DNA of 36,315 nucleotides from Zhongshania aliphaticivorans (GCF_902705855.1 NZ_CACSIJ010000012.1:376357-412671), one strand, 5' to 3'; positions 26,569 to 34,709 are shown, counted from the stretch's first letter. The notes: a model not told the origin generated them from the sequence alone. Translations and numbers: made by a program.

Positions 26569-27264
26569 TTACGCCTGCTCCAACTCACGCTGCAATGCCA
26601 CTTCATCCATAACGCGCAATTGCCCATAGGCAAGCTGGATAATCCCCTCTGACTCAAACCGCTTTAGCTCGCGACTGATGGCCTGCCGAGAAACCCCTAG
26701 CATTTTTGCTAAGTCTTCTTGGGGAAGATGCACATCAATCAACATACCGGGCTTATCATCGTTCACGCCATAGAAGGCCAACAACTCCAAAATACGCTGA
26801 GCCAAGCGCGCAGGTAAGGGGAATAACGCCACTCCTTCTACGTAACTCAAGGCCAAGCGCAATTTGCGACACAGCATGGGGATAAAATATTGATATAGCT
26901 CGGGCTTGGCTTTTAATAGGGCATCGAATCGTGTTCGGGGTAAAAATAATACCGCGCAGTCCCCCATGGCGAAAGCATCAAGACTGCGCGGCAAACCGTC
27001 TAGCAGCGACACTTCGCCGATCCAGTCACCGGGTTCAACCAGCATCACTAACAGCTCTTTGCCCTCGCGACTGCTATTACTAAGCCGAATACGACCTTGT
27101 ACCACACCAAACAAGCCGTCGCCATCATCACCCTGCGCATAAACACACTCGCCATCGGCAAGTTGTTTTACTACGCTCACGGCCATTAATTCTTCAACCA
27201 CGTCGGCAGGTAGACCTGACAACAGCGGGTTGGTGGCTAAGATTTCGCGCTTATCGATCACCAT
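26569..27264 (-). CDS. Crp/Fnr family transcriptional regulator
   Basis: 231 residues. The N-terminal cyclic-nucleotide-binding-like beta roll (about 20-130) includes 'GDDGDGLFGVVQGRIRL' and 'PGDWIGEVSLLDGLPRS', which keeps the GE...L..G.PRS shape of the cAMP pocket. A dimer helix follows, then the winged HTH (about 170-220) with 'LPQEDLAKMLGVSRQAISREL'. It lacks the N-terminal Cys cluster of true FNR. The ligand is unknown. It is divergent from the class II aldolase gene, with 148 bases between them. The start ATG at 27264 has CGGAAG upstream. Confidence 0.9.
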   Translation of the reverse strand: MVIDKREILATNPLLSGLPADVVEELMAVSVVKQLADGECVYAQGDDGDGLFGVVQGRIRLSNSSREGKELLVMLVEPGDWIGEVSLLDGLPRSLDAFAMGDCAVLFLPRTRFDALLKAKPELYQYFIPMLCRKLRLALSYVEGVALFPLPARLAQRILELLAFYGVNDDKPGMLIDVHLPQEDLAKMLGVSRQAISRELKRFESEGIIQLAYGQLRVMDEVALQRELEQA

Positions 27265-27412
27265 GTACTTCCGTATTACTAGACACTTTTAATTTTATTC
27301 GCGGCCATTCACGCCAACACTGTAACTTTATTGACAGTTTTTAAGCTACAGAGCGCCGACAATTAGACTATAGATTAAACTCAAATACGCAAAACAATAA
27401 GGATAACGTTCC

Positions 27413-28174
27413 ATGACGGCAATCACTTCACTTAAAGATCGTGTGTCTGCACAAGAGTGGCAGCTTCGCGTAGACCTCGCCGCGGCTTACCGGCTAGTCG
27501 CCTTATACGGCTGGGATGACTTGGTTTTTACCCATATTTCAGCGCGAGTGCCCGGCCCCGAGCATCATTTTCTGATCAACCCCTACGGGATGATGTTCGA
27601 GGAAATTACCGCCTCATCGTTAGTAAAAATCGACCTCAACGGCGAGAAGGTCGAAGATTCGCCCTACCCCGTCAATCCTGCTGGTTTCACCATTCACAGT
27701 GCGATCCACCAAGCGCGAGAAGACGCCCATTGTGTAATGCACACCCACTCGCTTAACGGCGTTGCGGTGTCGGCCCAACGGGATGGCGTATTGCCACTGT
27801 CTCAACAAGCCACACTGATACTGGCAAGCCTCGGCTACCACGATTACGAAGGCATTGCCTTGAACGAAGACGAAAAGCCCCGCTTGGTTGCCAATCTCGC
27901 GGACAACACCTTCTTGATGCTCCGCAATCACGGTTTGCTAACCGTCGGCAACAACCCTGCAGACGCGTTTTTGGCCATGTACATCTTTGAGGCCAGCTGT
28001 ATGATTCAGGTACGCGCACTGGCGGGCAACCGCGAATTAATTCCGATCAACCCCGCTATCGTTGAAGGTGTAAAAGAAGCGGCAAAAATTGTGACGCGCG
28101 GTATGTTCGGCGGCTTAGCCTGGCCGGGATTACTTCGTAAATTAGACCGCCAAAACCCCGGCTACGCAGAATAA
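27413..28174 (+). CDS. class II aldolase/adducin family protein
   Basis: 253 residues of the class II aldolase/adducin head fold: 'DDLVFTHISARVPG' (about 36-49), the Zn-binding 'MHTHSLNGVAVSA' near 109, and the third His in 'LRNHGLLTVG' near 170. Bacterial members cleave or epimerise sugar phosphates, but this subgroup, close in size to adducin heads, has no firm substrate. The gene is followed after 12 bases by a Mpo1-like gene, suggesting an operon. Confidence 0.9.
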   Translation: MTAITSLKDRVSAQEWQLRVDLAAAYRLVALYGWDDLVFTHISARVPGPEHHFLINPYGMMFEEITASSLVKIDLNGEKVEDSPYPVNPAGFTIHSAIHQAREDAHCVMHTHSLNGVAVSAQRDGVLPLSQQATLILASLGYHDYEGIALNEDEKPRLVANLADNTFLMLRNHGLLTVGNNPADAFLAMYIFEASCMIQVRALAGNRELIPINPAIVEGVKEAAKIVTRGMFGGLAWPGLLRKLDRQNPGYAE

Positions 28175-28186
28175 CAGGAGCACACT

Positions 28187-28510
28187 ATGTCCACGACAAA
28201 CAGCGAATTACAGCATTTCAATAGCTTTGCAGAGTTCTATCCTTTTTATTTAAATGAACACGTCAATAAAACCTGTCGCCGCCTGCATTTTGTTGGTAGC
28301 ACTCTGGTTTTGAGCCTGCTAGTTAGCACCGTAATAAGCCAAAACTGGGCCTTGCTTTGGCTGCTGCCGATCATTGGCTACGGCTTTGCGTGGGTGGGGC
28401 ACTTCTTTTTTGAACACAATAAGCCCGCCACCTTCAAACACCCGCTATATAGCTTTATCGGTGACTGGGTAATGGCAAAAGATATGCTGATTGGCCGAAT
28501 TCCTTTTTAA
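28187..28510 (+). CDS. DUF962 / Mpo1-like membrane protein
   Basis: 107 residues matching the Mpo1-like (DUF962, YGL010w) family. 'FYLNEHVNKTCRRLHFVGS' (about 21-39) holds the conserved N-terminal His residues, two TM helices lie near 38-75, and 'GHFFFEHNKPATFKHPLYS' (about 67-85) follows. The yeast member is a dioxygenase of 2-hydroxy fatty acid alpha-oxidation with Fe(II) bound by conserved His. The bacterial role is not established. It has a ribosome site (CAGGAG) and sits 12 bases after the aldolase gene. Confidence 0.88.
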   Translation: MSTTNSELQHFNSFAEFYPFYLNEHVNKTCRRLHFVGSTLVLSLLVSTVISQNWALLWLLPIIGYGFAWVGHFFFEHNKPATFKHPLYSFIGDWVMAKDMLIGRIPF

Positions 28511-28598
28511 GGGCTCCGGCCCTACCCTGACAAAACCCGACTTTGCGCTATGCTGTTACTGAACACCAAGCCCTAAATCTTCTATAACGAGGCGCAAA

Positions 28599-28844
28599 AT
28601 GGACATTATCCTACTAAGCAGTTTCCTTAAATGGTGCTGCATTCTTAATTTCAGCATCCTATTAGTCAGTACACTAGCCTTATCACTGCGGCCCGATTTT
28701 GTTTATCGCGTACACGGCCAAATTTTCCAACTCTCAAGAGAAGCATTCAACACCCAAATCTATCAATTTTTGGCGCTATATAAACTATTGGTTCTAGTGT
28801 TTAACCTCACTCCTTTTTTGGCATTATGGATTATCCAAATGTAA
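28599..28844 (+). CDS. small membrane protein, DUF6868-like
   Basis: 81 residues with two hydrophobic segments (about 7-27 and 58-79) and a central 'RVHGQIFQLSREAFN' (about 37-51). This resembles the small DUF6868 proteins, which have no known function. The ATG at 28599 has a fair ribosome site (CGAGGCG). It lies 88 bases after the Mpo1-like gene on the same strand. Confidence 0.72.
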   Translation: MDIILLSSFLKWCCILNFSILLVSTLALSLRPDFVYRVHGQIFQLSREAFNTQIYQFLALYKLLVLVFNLTPFLALWIIQM

Positions 28845-28914
28845 GATGATTTCCGCTCTGCCGCCGGACTGCGCTAGAATCACCTACCTTGTACTTACAT
28901 TATTTGGACCTCAA

Positions 28915-29322
28915 ATGAAAAAAGTTAGTCTTCTACTCATCAGTCTTGTTTTAGCGGCCTGCTCAGGAAAACCCAGTGACCGACAAATAGAGCAACTCGT
29001 TTCAGAAGCTATTCTTAGCGATGGTGGCGCTGAAACTTACAGCATCTCAGACTTTGAGAAAACCAATGGGCTGGCCAAAACCGAACAACTTTATATTGCT
29101 GATGTTCGCTACCAACTTACCTTTAAGAAGGGCTTTGAGGAGTTAAGCGATCAAGTCATTAACACCCCCAGCGACTCGCCGTTCGAGACCGTAGGTGCCG
29201 GCTTCAAACTCATGACTATGCGTATGCAGTTTGGCGACTTTAAAGCCGGCGACTCAATTACCAAAGAAGATCGAGTACAGCTAGTAAAAACAGAACAAGG
29301 CTGGCGTTTAGACGATTACTAA
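28915..29322 (+). CDS. hypothetical lipoprotein
   Basis: 135 residues from the ATG at 28915, which starts a classic lipoprotein signal ('MKKVSLLLISLVLAAC', lipid Cys16). The mature part is a small alpha/beta domain with 'IEQLVSEAILSDGG' early and a C-terminal 'VQLVKTEQGWRLDDY' like the end of many NTF2-like or DUF4878-like lipoproteins. I cannot name the family. The frame is open upstream to 28846, but only this start gives an export signal. A hairpin follows 22 bases after the stop. Confidence 0.75.
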   Translation: MKKVSLLLISLVLAACSGKPSDRQIEQLVSEAILSDGGAETYSISDFEKTNGLAKTEQLYIADVRYQLTFKKGFEELSDQVINTPSDSPFETVGAGFKLMTMRMQFGDFKAGDSITKEDRVQLVKTEQGWRLDDY

Positions 29323-29343
29323 ACGCGGGAATGACCACCACTG

Positions 29344-29373
29344 CGTAGTGCGAGCATTTATGCTGGCACTACG
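29344..29373. terminator. hairpin between convergent lipoprotein and cupredoxin genes
   Basis: CGTAGTGC-g-AGCA, loop TTTA, TGCT-g-GCACTACG. A 12-bp stem interrupted by one mismatch, with no T-run. It is placed between two converging transcription units, 21 bases after the lipoprotein stop. Confidence 0.6.
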
Positions 29374-29429
29374 ACTAGGGATGCGAATAAATACACGCCA
29401 CCACAAAAGATCGAGATAGCATTTAATTA

Positions 29430-30176
29430 CTACATAACAATAACTTTACCAGTCATCTTCTCGCCGTGAATAGCGCATATATAGGTATATTCGCCCGGCT
29501 TATCAAAGGTGTGAGTAAAGGTAGAATCGTGCTTAAGCCTTGGGCTACGGACGCTCCCCATCAAAATAATATGATTAGAACCATCATAGTTAGTCCATGT
29601 CACCGTGGTACCAGCTTTCACTGTCAGTACTGCAGGTGAAAATCGCATAAAATCGACAATCGAAACCGTATTCTCGGCCTGCTTGCCTGATGCAGCGGCA
29701 CTACCAATCACCTTAATAGGCGACCCCACCTTTTTAATACCGGCAGATTCAACACGTTTTACTGGCACCGGTGCCGATTGCTGCGTTGGCACTGAGGGAC
29801 CATGCAATGCGATGCCCGCACTCGCCGCCGCAGAGCTTGCGGAGCCTGCAACAGTAATAACACCTTTCATTGATGGGTGAAGACCGCACTGATATTTGTG
29901 AACACCGGGTGCAGAAAACTCTTGGCTGTAATCAGCCCCTTTAGCAAGACGAGGACTTTCTTTACCGTCAATTAAAATGGTGTGACTAGCGCCATCTAAG
30001 TTTTCCCAAACTACACTTTGACCCGGCTGAACGTCCACTGATTCAGGGCCAAACTTATAATTCTTAATTTCAACCTTTACACTTTCAGAAGCCGCCAGCA
30101 CATCTGATGATATTGCAGCCCCTAAAAACATGGTTAAAGCAGCAAGTAGGGTATAAAGACAATAATATTTCTTCAC
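29430..30176 (-). CDS. two-domain cupredoxin (amicyanin/plastocyanin-like), exported
   Basis: 248 residues from the GTG at 30176, which has the ribosome site GAAGGAG. An upstream TTG would add six residues lying within a duplicated ribosome site. A signal peptide ends near 'VLAAS' (about 28). Domain 1 (about 32-115) has copper ligands His65, Cys97, His100 and Met103, with the Cys-x2-His-x2-Met spacing of amicyanin. An Ala/Ser/Pro/Val-rich linker follows. Domain 2 (about 165-248) has His202, Cys234, His237 and Met241, with Cys-x2-His-x3-Met. Both type 1 sites look intact, so it may carry two electrons or pass one along. It is the last gene of a leftward operon with PepSY, FMN-binding, globin and DUF3034 genes. 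Confidence 0.9.
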   Translation of the reverse strand: MKKYYCLYTLLAALTMFLGAAISSDVLAASESVKVEIKNYKFGPESVDVQPGQSVVWENLDGASHTILIDGKESPRLAKGADYSQEFSAPGVHKYQCGLHPSMKGVITVAGSASSAAASAGIALHGPSVPTQQSAPVPVKRVESAGIKKVGSPIKVIGSAAASGKQAENTVSIVDFMRFSPAVLTVKAGTTVTWTNYDGSNHIILMGSVRSPRLKHDSTFTHTFDKPGEYTYICAIHGEKMTGKVIVM

Positions 30177-30224
30177 AGTAAAACTCCTTCGCAATAATAT
30201 TTCTTCACAGTAAAACTCCTTCGC
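30161..30224 (-). repeat. 32-bp perfect tandem duplication of the cupredoxin ribosome site and start
   Basis: The unit at 30161-30192 is repeated exactly at 30193-30224. Each copy holds GAAGGAG and a GTG start followed by the first five codons. The upstream copy (GTG at 30208) reads an 11-codon peptide, MKKYYCEGVLL, whose stop TGA overlaps the real GTG start in the pattern GTGA. Confidence 0.93.
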
Positions 30225-30254
30225 AATGCTCTTTTAACACCTTAAAAAAGCATT
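30225..30254 (-). terminator. intra-operon hairpin before the cupredoxin gene
   Basis: AATGCT-c-TTTTAA, loop CACC, TTAAAA-a-AGCATT: a 13-bp stem with a single mismatch. It lies 15 bases past the PepSY stop and just before the duplicated ribosome sites. It could be a partial terminator or a processing/stability element that sets cupredoxin level apart from the rest of the operon. Confidence 0.5.
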
Positions 30255-30269
30255 ACGATAAACGAGAAA

Positions 30270-31163
30270 TTATTTTTTCTGACGTGAATTCCGCATACGG
30301 TTAGTACGCCACGTCATCCAAACCCCAGATATCGATAGCAAAACCGCAGCAACACCTACCAAATTAATAAGAGTGGAGCCGAAGGATCCAAACAAACGCC
30401 CGCTGTGCAAGTCGATTAATACCTGCTCCAAAGCAACCGTTGGGTGCGCATAGGGCTCAACATCTGCCTTTGCGCCTTCTGATAAGGTTTCTAATGCCGA
30501 CCACCTTACTTGATCAGGCTTGTCGAACTCATTCCACGTGAGCCCGTCTTCGGTTATATAGGTATTCTCACCTTGCAATGCGAGATAAGACTCGCCACCC
30601 TGCTCGTATAAGCCTAAATTACGAATATGGCCTACCGGCAACATGAAGCCACTTTGCTCTTCAATTACCACCCCTTCGGTAGACAGCAGGGTCAATTTGT
30701 CATTAGTGGCAACATAGAGTGTTTCACCAAGACCGTTCTTTACATCCACAAACCCCAAGGGCGAAGGTATATGCTGTTCCAATGCAATATCATCTAAAAC
30801 GGTATTTTCTGTGGTAGTGACCAGCCAATGCTCGCCCGAGCGATAACCGTTCTCGGGGACCTCAGCGTGAAGCCCATATAAAGACATTAACGCTACCGAA
30901 TTAACTCGAATCGCATCCAGACCCATGCTGACACTTTGATTTAACAAAACACCACTAAATCCAAGCCAGCCCATAAAAATAAATGCAAACAATCCTATAC
31001 GCTGATGCCATTTCCGCAACAGCATCGACACATTCATTTTGGGTTTACCTGCCGACGGTTTAAGGGTATTAACAACCGCCTTACGCTTCACTGTGGAACC
31101 AACAGGCGTCGCGGTCTCAGGCCCACGTACATCAGCCGCACGGAGCGCATTTTGATCACGCAT
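30270..31163 (-). CDS. PepSY-associated TM domain protein
   Basis: 297 residues. After a basic, disordered N-terminus of about 48 residues comes 'LLRKWHQRIGLFAFIFMGWL', the hallmark opening of PepSY-associated TM proteins. A first TM lies about 55-77, a periplasmic region follows with 'LDDIALEQHIPSPLGF', then 'IDLHSGRLFG' (about 250-259) and a last TM (about 263-286). The His residues in the two TM edges ('KWHQR', 'DLHSG') are the kind that can bind haem or help pass electrons across the membrane, as in FMN-linked PepSY reductases. It has a strong ribosome site (AGGAGGTACT) and is 21 bases after the FMN-binding gene. Confidence 0.87.
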   Translation of the reverse strand: MRDQNALRAADVRGPETATPVGSTVKRKAVVNTLKPSAGKPKMNVSMLLRKWHQRIGLFAFIFMGWLGFSGVLLNQSVSMGLDAIRVNSVALMSLYGLHAEVPENGYRSGEHWLVTTTENTVLDDIALEQHIPSPLGFVDVKNGLGETLYVATNDKLTLLSTEGVVIEEQSGFMLPVGHIRNLGLYEQGGESYLALQGENTYITEDGLTWNEFDKPDQVRWSALETLSEGAKADVEPYAHPTVALEQVLIDLHSGRLFGSFGSTLINLVGVAAVLLSISGVWMTWRTNRMRNSRQKK

Positions 31164-31184
31164 AGTACCTCCTAGAAACTAATT

Positions 31185-31784
31185 TCATTTATTGCGCAAT
31201 GAATCCAGGGTGATCGCAGTACGCGCCATCCGTTTCATCATATTCACAGACAAGGTCGCGCCCGTGATATTATCTACCGGCTTATCTAAGCCATTTCCTG
31301 CTGCTTTCGAGCCATTAATTTGATTTAAAAACGATGGCTCCGCAACCTGCTCCCCTCGAGACTCTCGATAAACCAAAACTTTAGCTGAATCAACGACACC
31401 ATTATTGATAACAAAACCACTTGTGGTTGGTACATAGCCTTCTTTACCAATGTCATCAAATATCCATACCGTTCTTTCACCGTCTTCCCAATAGCGCACT
31501 CGCTGCTGTGGAAAGGACCGATTAAATACTGCTGCTATTTCACGCTGATCATTACTGTCAAGAATCAGCATCTTTGGTGCCGGAACATTGTTTTTAAATA
31601 CCTCCGCTAAAAACACCTCCGGGGTCTGGAAGGTTTTATAAATTTCAAATGCCTTTACTGTTGCAGCGCTAAACAAACACAAACCTAAAACAGCAAATAG
31701 CGCAATGAACTTGGATTTTGGGGCTGGTACTGCGGCATCTAAAACAGATGCCGCCCCGCCCGCTTTGTCAAATTGATAAAGCAT
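31185..31784 (-). CDS. exported FMN-binding domain protein (covalent flavin site)
   Basis: 199 residues. An N-terminal TM/signal anchor lies near 28-46, followed by a periplasmic domain. The C-terminal FMN-binding domain has the flavinylation motif 'DNITGATLS' (Thr174-Gly-Ala-Thr177), matching the [S/T]GA[S/T] site of NqrC/RnfG, where ApbE attaches FMN through Thr. A preceding 'GYVPTTSGFVINNGVVDSAKVL' (described in parts) is also family-like. No apbE gene is in the window, so a flavin transferase must come from elsewhere. It stands between globin and PepSY genes with gaps of 17 and 21 bases. Confidence 0.88.
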   Translation of the reverse strand: MLYQFDKAGGAASVLDAAVPAPKSKFIALFAVLGLCLFSAATVKAFEIYKTFQTPEVFLAEVFKNNVPAPKMLILDSNDQREIAAVFNRSFPQQRVRYWEDGERTVWIFDDIGKEGYVPTTSGFVINNGVVDSAKVLVYRESRGEQVAEPSFLNQINGSKAAGNGLDKPVDNITGATLSVNMMKRMARTAITLDSLRNK

Positions 31785-31801
31785 GCGTACTCCAAAATAT
31801 A

Positions 31802-32263
31802 TTAACGAGTTACAATCGCGTGTTTATAAGGAGCCAATCCTGCTATGAGCTGATTACACGCTTCATAAGTCAATTGAATCCGCTCACAGGAATTATAAGC
31901 AGCTTCAACTACCGCATTAAATTGAGTCAGAGTAATACCCAAATCTGCATGCGCCGCCGCCATACTCGCCCCCTGATACTCGACATCACCGCCAAGTACC
32001 AACTGAACCAACTGCGTATTTAAATATATCTGCCTCTCGATATTACCGAACTCACGAAACACGTGGTTAATACGATTGTCTAGCATAATGTAATAGAAAA
32101 GACCCTCGACCCAGTTCCGCACCCCCTCAGGACCACCAAACTGTTCAACCGCATCACTGTCGATTGGAGGATAGGTCCCCGTTTTACCCGTCTGGGAAAA
32201 ACTCGGTGACGCAGCCACACACAACATAAAAGTTATCGCAATAGTACGAAATAGTTGTTTCAT
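31802..32263 (-). CDS. exported group I truncated haemoglobin
   Basis: 153 residues. A signal peptide ends near 'SFSQ' (about 24). The globin domain follows as a 2-on-2 fold: 'FGGPEGVRNWVEGLFYYIMLD' (42-62, quoted in part), Phe/Tyr56-58 near position B10, 'QLVLGG' (87-92), and the proximal haem ligand His105 (F8) in 'AAAHADLGIT', matching the 'HxGxGIT' block of group I trHbs. Group I members bind O2 and NO and some act as NO dioxygenases with an electron donor. A Sec signal is unusual for this family, since most are cytosolic. Operon partners are flavin and PepSY proteins that could reduce it. The ribosome site is AGGAGA. Confidence 0.88.
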   Translation of the reverse strand: MKQLFRTIAITFMLCVAASPSFSQTGKTGTYPPIDSDAVEQFGGPEGVRNWVEGLFYYIMLDNRINHVFREFGNIERQIYLNTQLVQLVLGGDVEYQGASMAAAHADLGITLTQFNAVVEAAYNSCERIQLTYEACNQLIAGLAPYKHAIVTR

Positions 32264-32302
32264 AATTCTCTCCTGATATTCAAAAAGTATTTTTACTCAA
32301 CA

Positions 32303-33352
32303 TTAGAAGCTGGCTTGCAACGACAAATAAAAACCATGCTGGTCAGGAGTAAGCGTAATATTACCTAACATCGCATATGCCATGGTGATAGAGAGGTTTT
32401 TATTTGGAAAAAAGGCGACGAAAGCATCATACCAATCACTTTCATTCTGAGTTAGTGTTCCCGCCACGTTAGAAAGCCCCAAAGTTTCTAAAGTAGGTTG
32501 CAAGGATGTTAAATCTAAACCTGCAATTTCAACGCTTTGCCCATTTAGATTGTCACCATGCTTTGCCCACTCCACACCGATAACGGTATCTTTGCGAAGT
32601 AAATATGCCAAAGATATTTCTGGGCGAATTTCTTTATCACTGCCATCTGGACCACCAAAACCGACCAAACCAGTTTGGTTAGCAGCAGTGTATCTAGCAG
32701 TTATATTGATAAGCGTATTAATTGGGAAGAATATTTTTGTCGCTGATATGTATGCCTCCCAATCCTTCGTTTTGTCTGCTCCAAGGGTTGTCAACAATTC
32801 ATCATTCTTGTTGGTCTTATAAAACGCACCAACTGCGACCTGGGGAATAAAATTATCAGAATCGTAAATCGCCTCACCAAACACACGAACTTTTGCGCCA
32901 ATTACTTCCATATCAATTGTGGTATTAAAGGGCTCTATACCGGTACTAATAGGTAGGCCAGCCACAGAGTCAGTTAATCCACCCACCGTGTCAAAAACAA
33001 GACCTAATGTATCAAATGTCGAACCCGTTGTTAGTGAACTAGATGTGTAAGACAGCTCAAATCTATCCCAAAAACCAACCGCCGCACCCACAGAGTGCAA
33101 GGTATAGTTCGCCAACGGCGCGTAAGTATAGTGAAGATCTCCGTTAATCCCCTCTTTAGTTGCGTAGCCGGTAATTGTTGCCCAAGGTGTAATACCGCCA
33201 CCACCAGCACCATCGATCATGCTAACACCGCCGGTAGCCAACACCTTACCTGAGTCAAATAAGTCTCCATGAGATATACTACTCGCGAGCATTGCTACGA
33301 ATAACGCCGCACCTTTACTCAAAGGAAACTTGTTTCTTTTTGCTTCTTCCAT
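32303..33352 (-). CDS. DUF3034 family outer-membrane protein
   Basis: 349 residues from the ATG at 33352 (ribosome site TAGGAGC). A start 30 bases further out would disrupt the signal peptide (about 12-30 in the chosen frame, ending near 'ISHGD'). 'LATGGVSMIDGAGGGGITPWA' (about 37-57, in part) and 'TYAPLANYTLHSVGAAVG' are characteristic of DUF3034. The rest is beta-rich with a C-terminal 'GFYLSLQASF', so it is likely an outer-membrane barrel. Its function is unknown. It is first in the operon before globin, FMN-binding, PepSY and cupredoxin genes, which suggests a channel or anchor for that redox system. Confidence 0.85.
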   Translation of the reverse strand: MEEAKRNKFPLSKGAALFVAMLASSISHGDLFDSGKVLATGGVSMIDGAGGGGITPWATITGYATKEGINGDLHYTYAPLANYTLHSVGAAVGFWDRFELSYTSSSLTTGSTFDTLGLVFDTVGGLTDSVAGLPISTGIEPFNTTIDMEVIGAKVRVFGEAIYDSDNFIPQVAVGAFYKTNKNDELLTTLGADKTKDWEAYISATKIFFPINTLINITARYTAANQTGLVGFGGPDGSDKEIRPEISLAYLLRKDTVIGVEWAKHGDNLNGQSVEIAGLDLTSLQPTLETLGLSNVAGTLTQNESDWYDAFVAFFPNKNLSITMAYAMLGNITLTPDQHGFYLSLQASF

Positions 33353-34175
33353 TTTGATGCTCCTAATCAATAGACAAACCACAATGCATAAATAAATGCC
33401 CCGCGTTCTCGCGAACCTTCTCTGTTCTTAAATTGCCAATCGCAAAGTTGTTTAAACTTAAAAAACTCAAGCAACCTATCTAGCAACTCAAAACACGAAA
33501 TCCGTCTTTTTAAGGGTGCATTACACAACTAGCAACGGGTGTGCCATATATGAAAATCTGAACAAAGAGAGTTATGCAGAAAATATCGAGGCGCGCATAA
33601 TGTGCATAAACAAACACCGACACACGACAAAAATGCGCGATTTATGGGCGAAAAATGGAGGGGTATGTCAATTTAGTTACATAATGGAACCAGTAAATCT
33701 GCAATATGAATAAATACAGTGCACAAAAAATAATTTATCCCGCCACCGCAAAAATCATCAATTTTATAGCTGCACACTTATGTAGCCACATCATTCAATA
33801 CAATAATAAGTAGATTCGCACCAAGACAGAGCAAGCCATGAAGACTAGCAATAAACAAAATTCCATCGGCGACTAAAAGGTTAGATAATAAATAATATTG
33901 GTCACTTACAAAGCCAACATCGCCGCCAATTAATACCCACCTATCAATTACCGGCACATCCTGTAAAAAAATTACCAACATGGTGCCAAATTAATACAAT
34001 AGCACCACAACAAATCGCTTGATTACGCACAGCTTTTAACCACACGCACAATAGCAATGCATAAGATGCGATTACTGCAATAGAATTACTTACATTTGAT
34101 CTTAAATATGACAAATTTTATTTATTTTTATGAAATTTATTACTTATTAGACATATTAAAAACAATATTCTTGCT
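33353..34175. other. A/T-rich intergenic region without supported genes (about 820 bp)
   Basis: This region lies between the divergent DUF3034 operon and the sigma-54 unit. Frames at 33516-33713 (+) and 33778-33981 (-) have no family signs and no good ribosome sites. It may hold the promoter of the redox operon near 33353-33500, upstream activator sites for the sigma-54 promoter nearer 34030-34150, or a small RNA. I see no clear operator or terminator. Confidence 0.6.
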
Positions 34176-34191
34176 TGGCACCCTAATTGCA
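34176..34191 (+). promoter_or_regulatory. sigma-54 (RpoN) promoter
   Basis: TGGCACCCTAATTGCA agrees with the -24/-12 consensus TGGCAC-N5-TTGCA, with GG at 34177-34178 and GC at 34189-34190 exactly 10 bases apart. It lies about 60 bases upstream of the start codon at 34251, leaving room for a short leader. No other site in the window fits this well. Confidence 0.85.
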
Positions 34192-34250
34192 GACTTTTGA
34201 AAACAATAAGTTCATTAACACATTTAACCCTTAATCATCCTGGAGTCAAA

Positions 34251-34694
34251 ATGAAACCATTAAATGCATTATTACTCAGCACTGCACTCACAGTGGCAAG
34301 TCACGCACACTCTCAAGCCGATTTAGCCAGCCTACCTGCCGGCTTGCTCGGAGGTATACTTCCGGGAGTACTTGACCTAACCAATCAAGCACTCCCGTTA
34401 GTAAATGGTCTTCTAAGTAACGATCTCGTTGGCGGCTTGGTGGGCGATTTGGTTCTTCCCCTTACCAGCAACCTATTAGATCCAGTATTAGGGGGCACGT
34501 TGCTAGGCCTTGATTCATCACTACCCCTTGTGAATGGACTTATAAGTAACGATCTCGTTAACGGCTTAGTAGGTAGCGTAGTTTTCCCTCTTACCAGCGG
34601 CTTGCTCGACCCTGTTTTGAACGGTGTATTGCCTATCGTTAATACTGCTGTAATTCCTCTAGTCGGCGGAGTGGTCTCTGGAGGCGTTCTCTAG
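34251..34694 (+). CDS. secreted Leu/Val/Gly-rich repeat protein
   Basis: 147 residues from the ATG at 34251, which follows TGGAGTCAAA. A signal peptide ends near 'SHAHSQA' (about 23). The mature protein is almost free of charge (a few Asp, no Lys or Arg) and rich in Leu, Val, Gly and Pro. It contains two near-identical 35-residue repeats (48-82 and 91-125), opening 'LPLVNGL' and closing 'LLDPVL', plus partial copies before and after ('LPAGLLGGILPGVLD', 'LPIVNTAVIPLV'). I recognise no family. Such composition suits a self-assembling, interfacial or outer-surface protein. It has its own sigma-54 promoter and terminator, so it is a single-gene unit and probably well expressed. Confidence 0.82.
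   Translation: MKPLNALLLSTALTVASHAHSQADLASLPAGLLGGILPGVLDLTNQALPLVNGLLSNDLVGGLVGDLVLPLTSNLLDPVLGGTLLGLDSSLPLVNGLISNDLVNGLVGSVVFPLTSGLLDPVLNGVLPIVNTAVIPLVGGVVSGGVL
34392..34625 (+). repeat. two 105-bp diverged coding repeats, period 129 bp
   Basis: 34392-34496 and 34521-34625 encode the two 35-residue repeats. The proteins differ at about 7 positions, but the DNA differs at many third positions. The duplication is therefore old and the repeat is kept by selection at the protein level. Confidence 0.85.
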
Positions 34695-34709
34695 TATTTT
34701 TTGCGCATT

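Noticed and set aside
33516-33713. 65-residue plus-strand frame in the same gap
   Set aside because: No family features, polar and His/Asn-rich composition of random A/T-rich DNA, and no ribosome site.
33778-33981. Hydrophobic 67-residue minus-strand frame
   Set aside because: It looks membrane-like but has no ribosome site and sits in A/T-rich DNA where such frames arise by chance.
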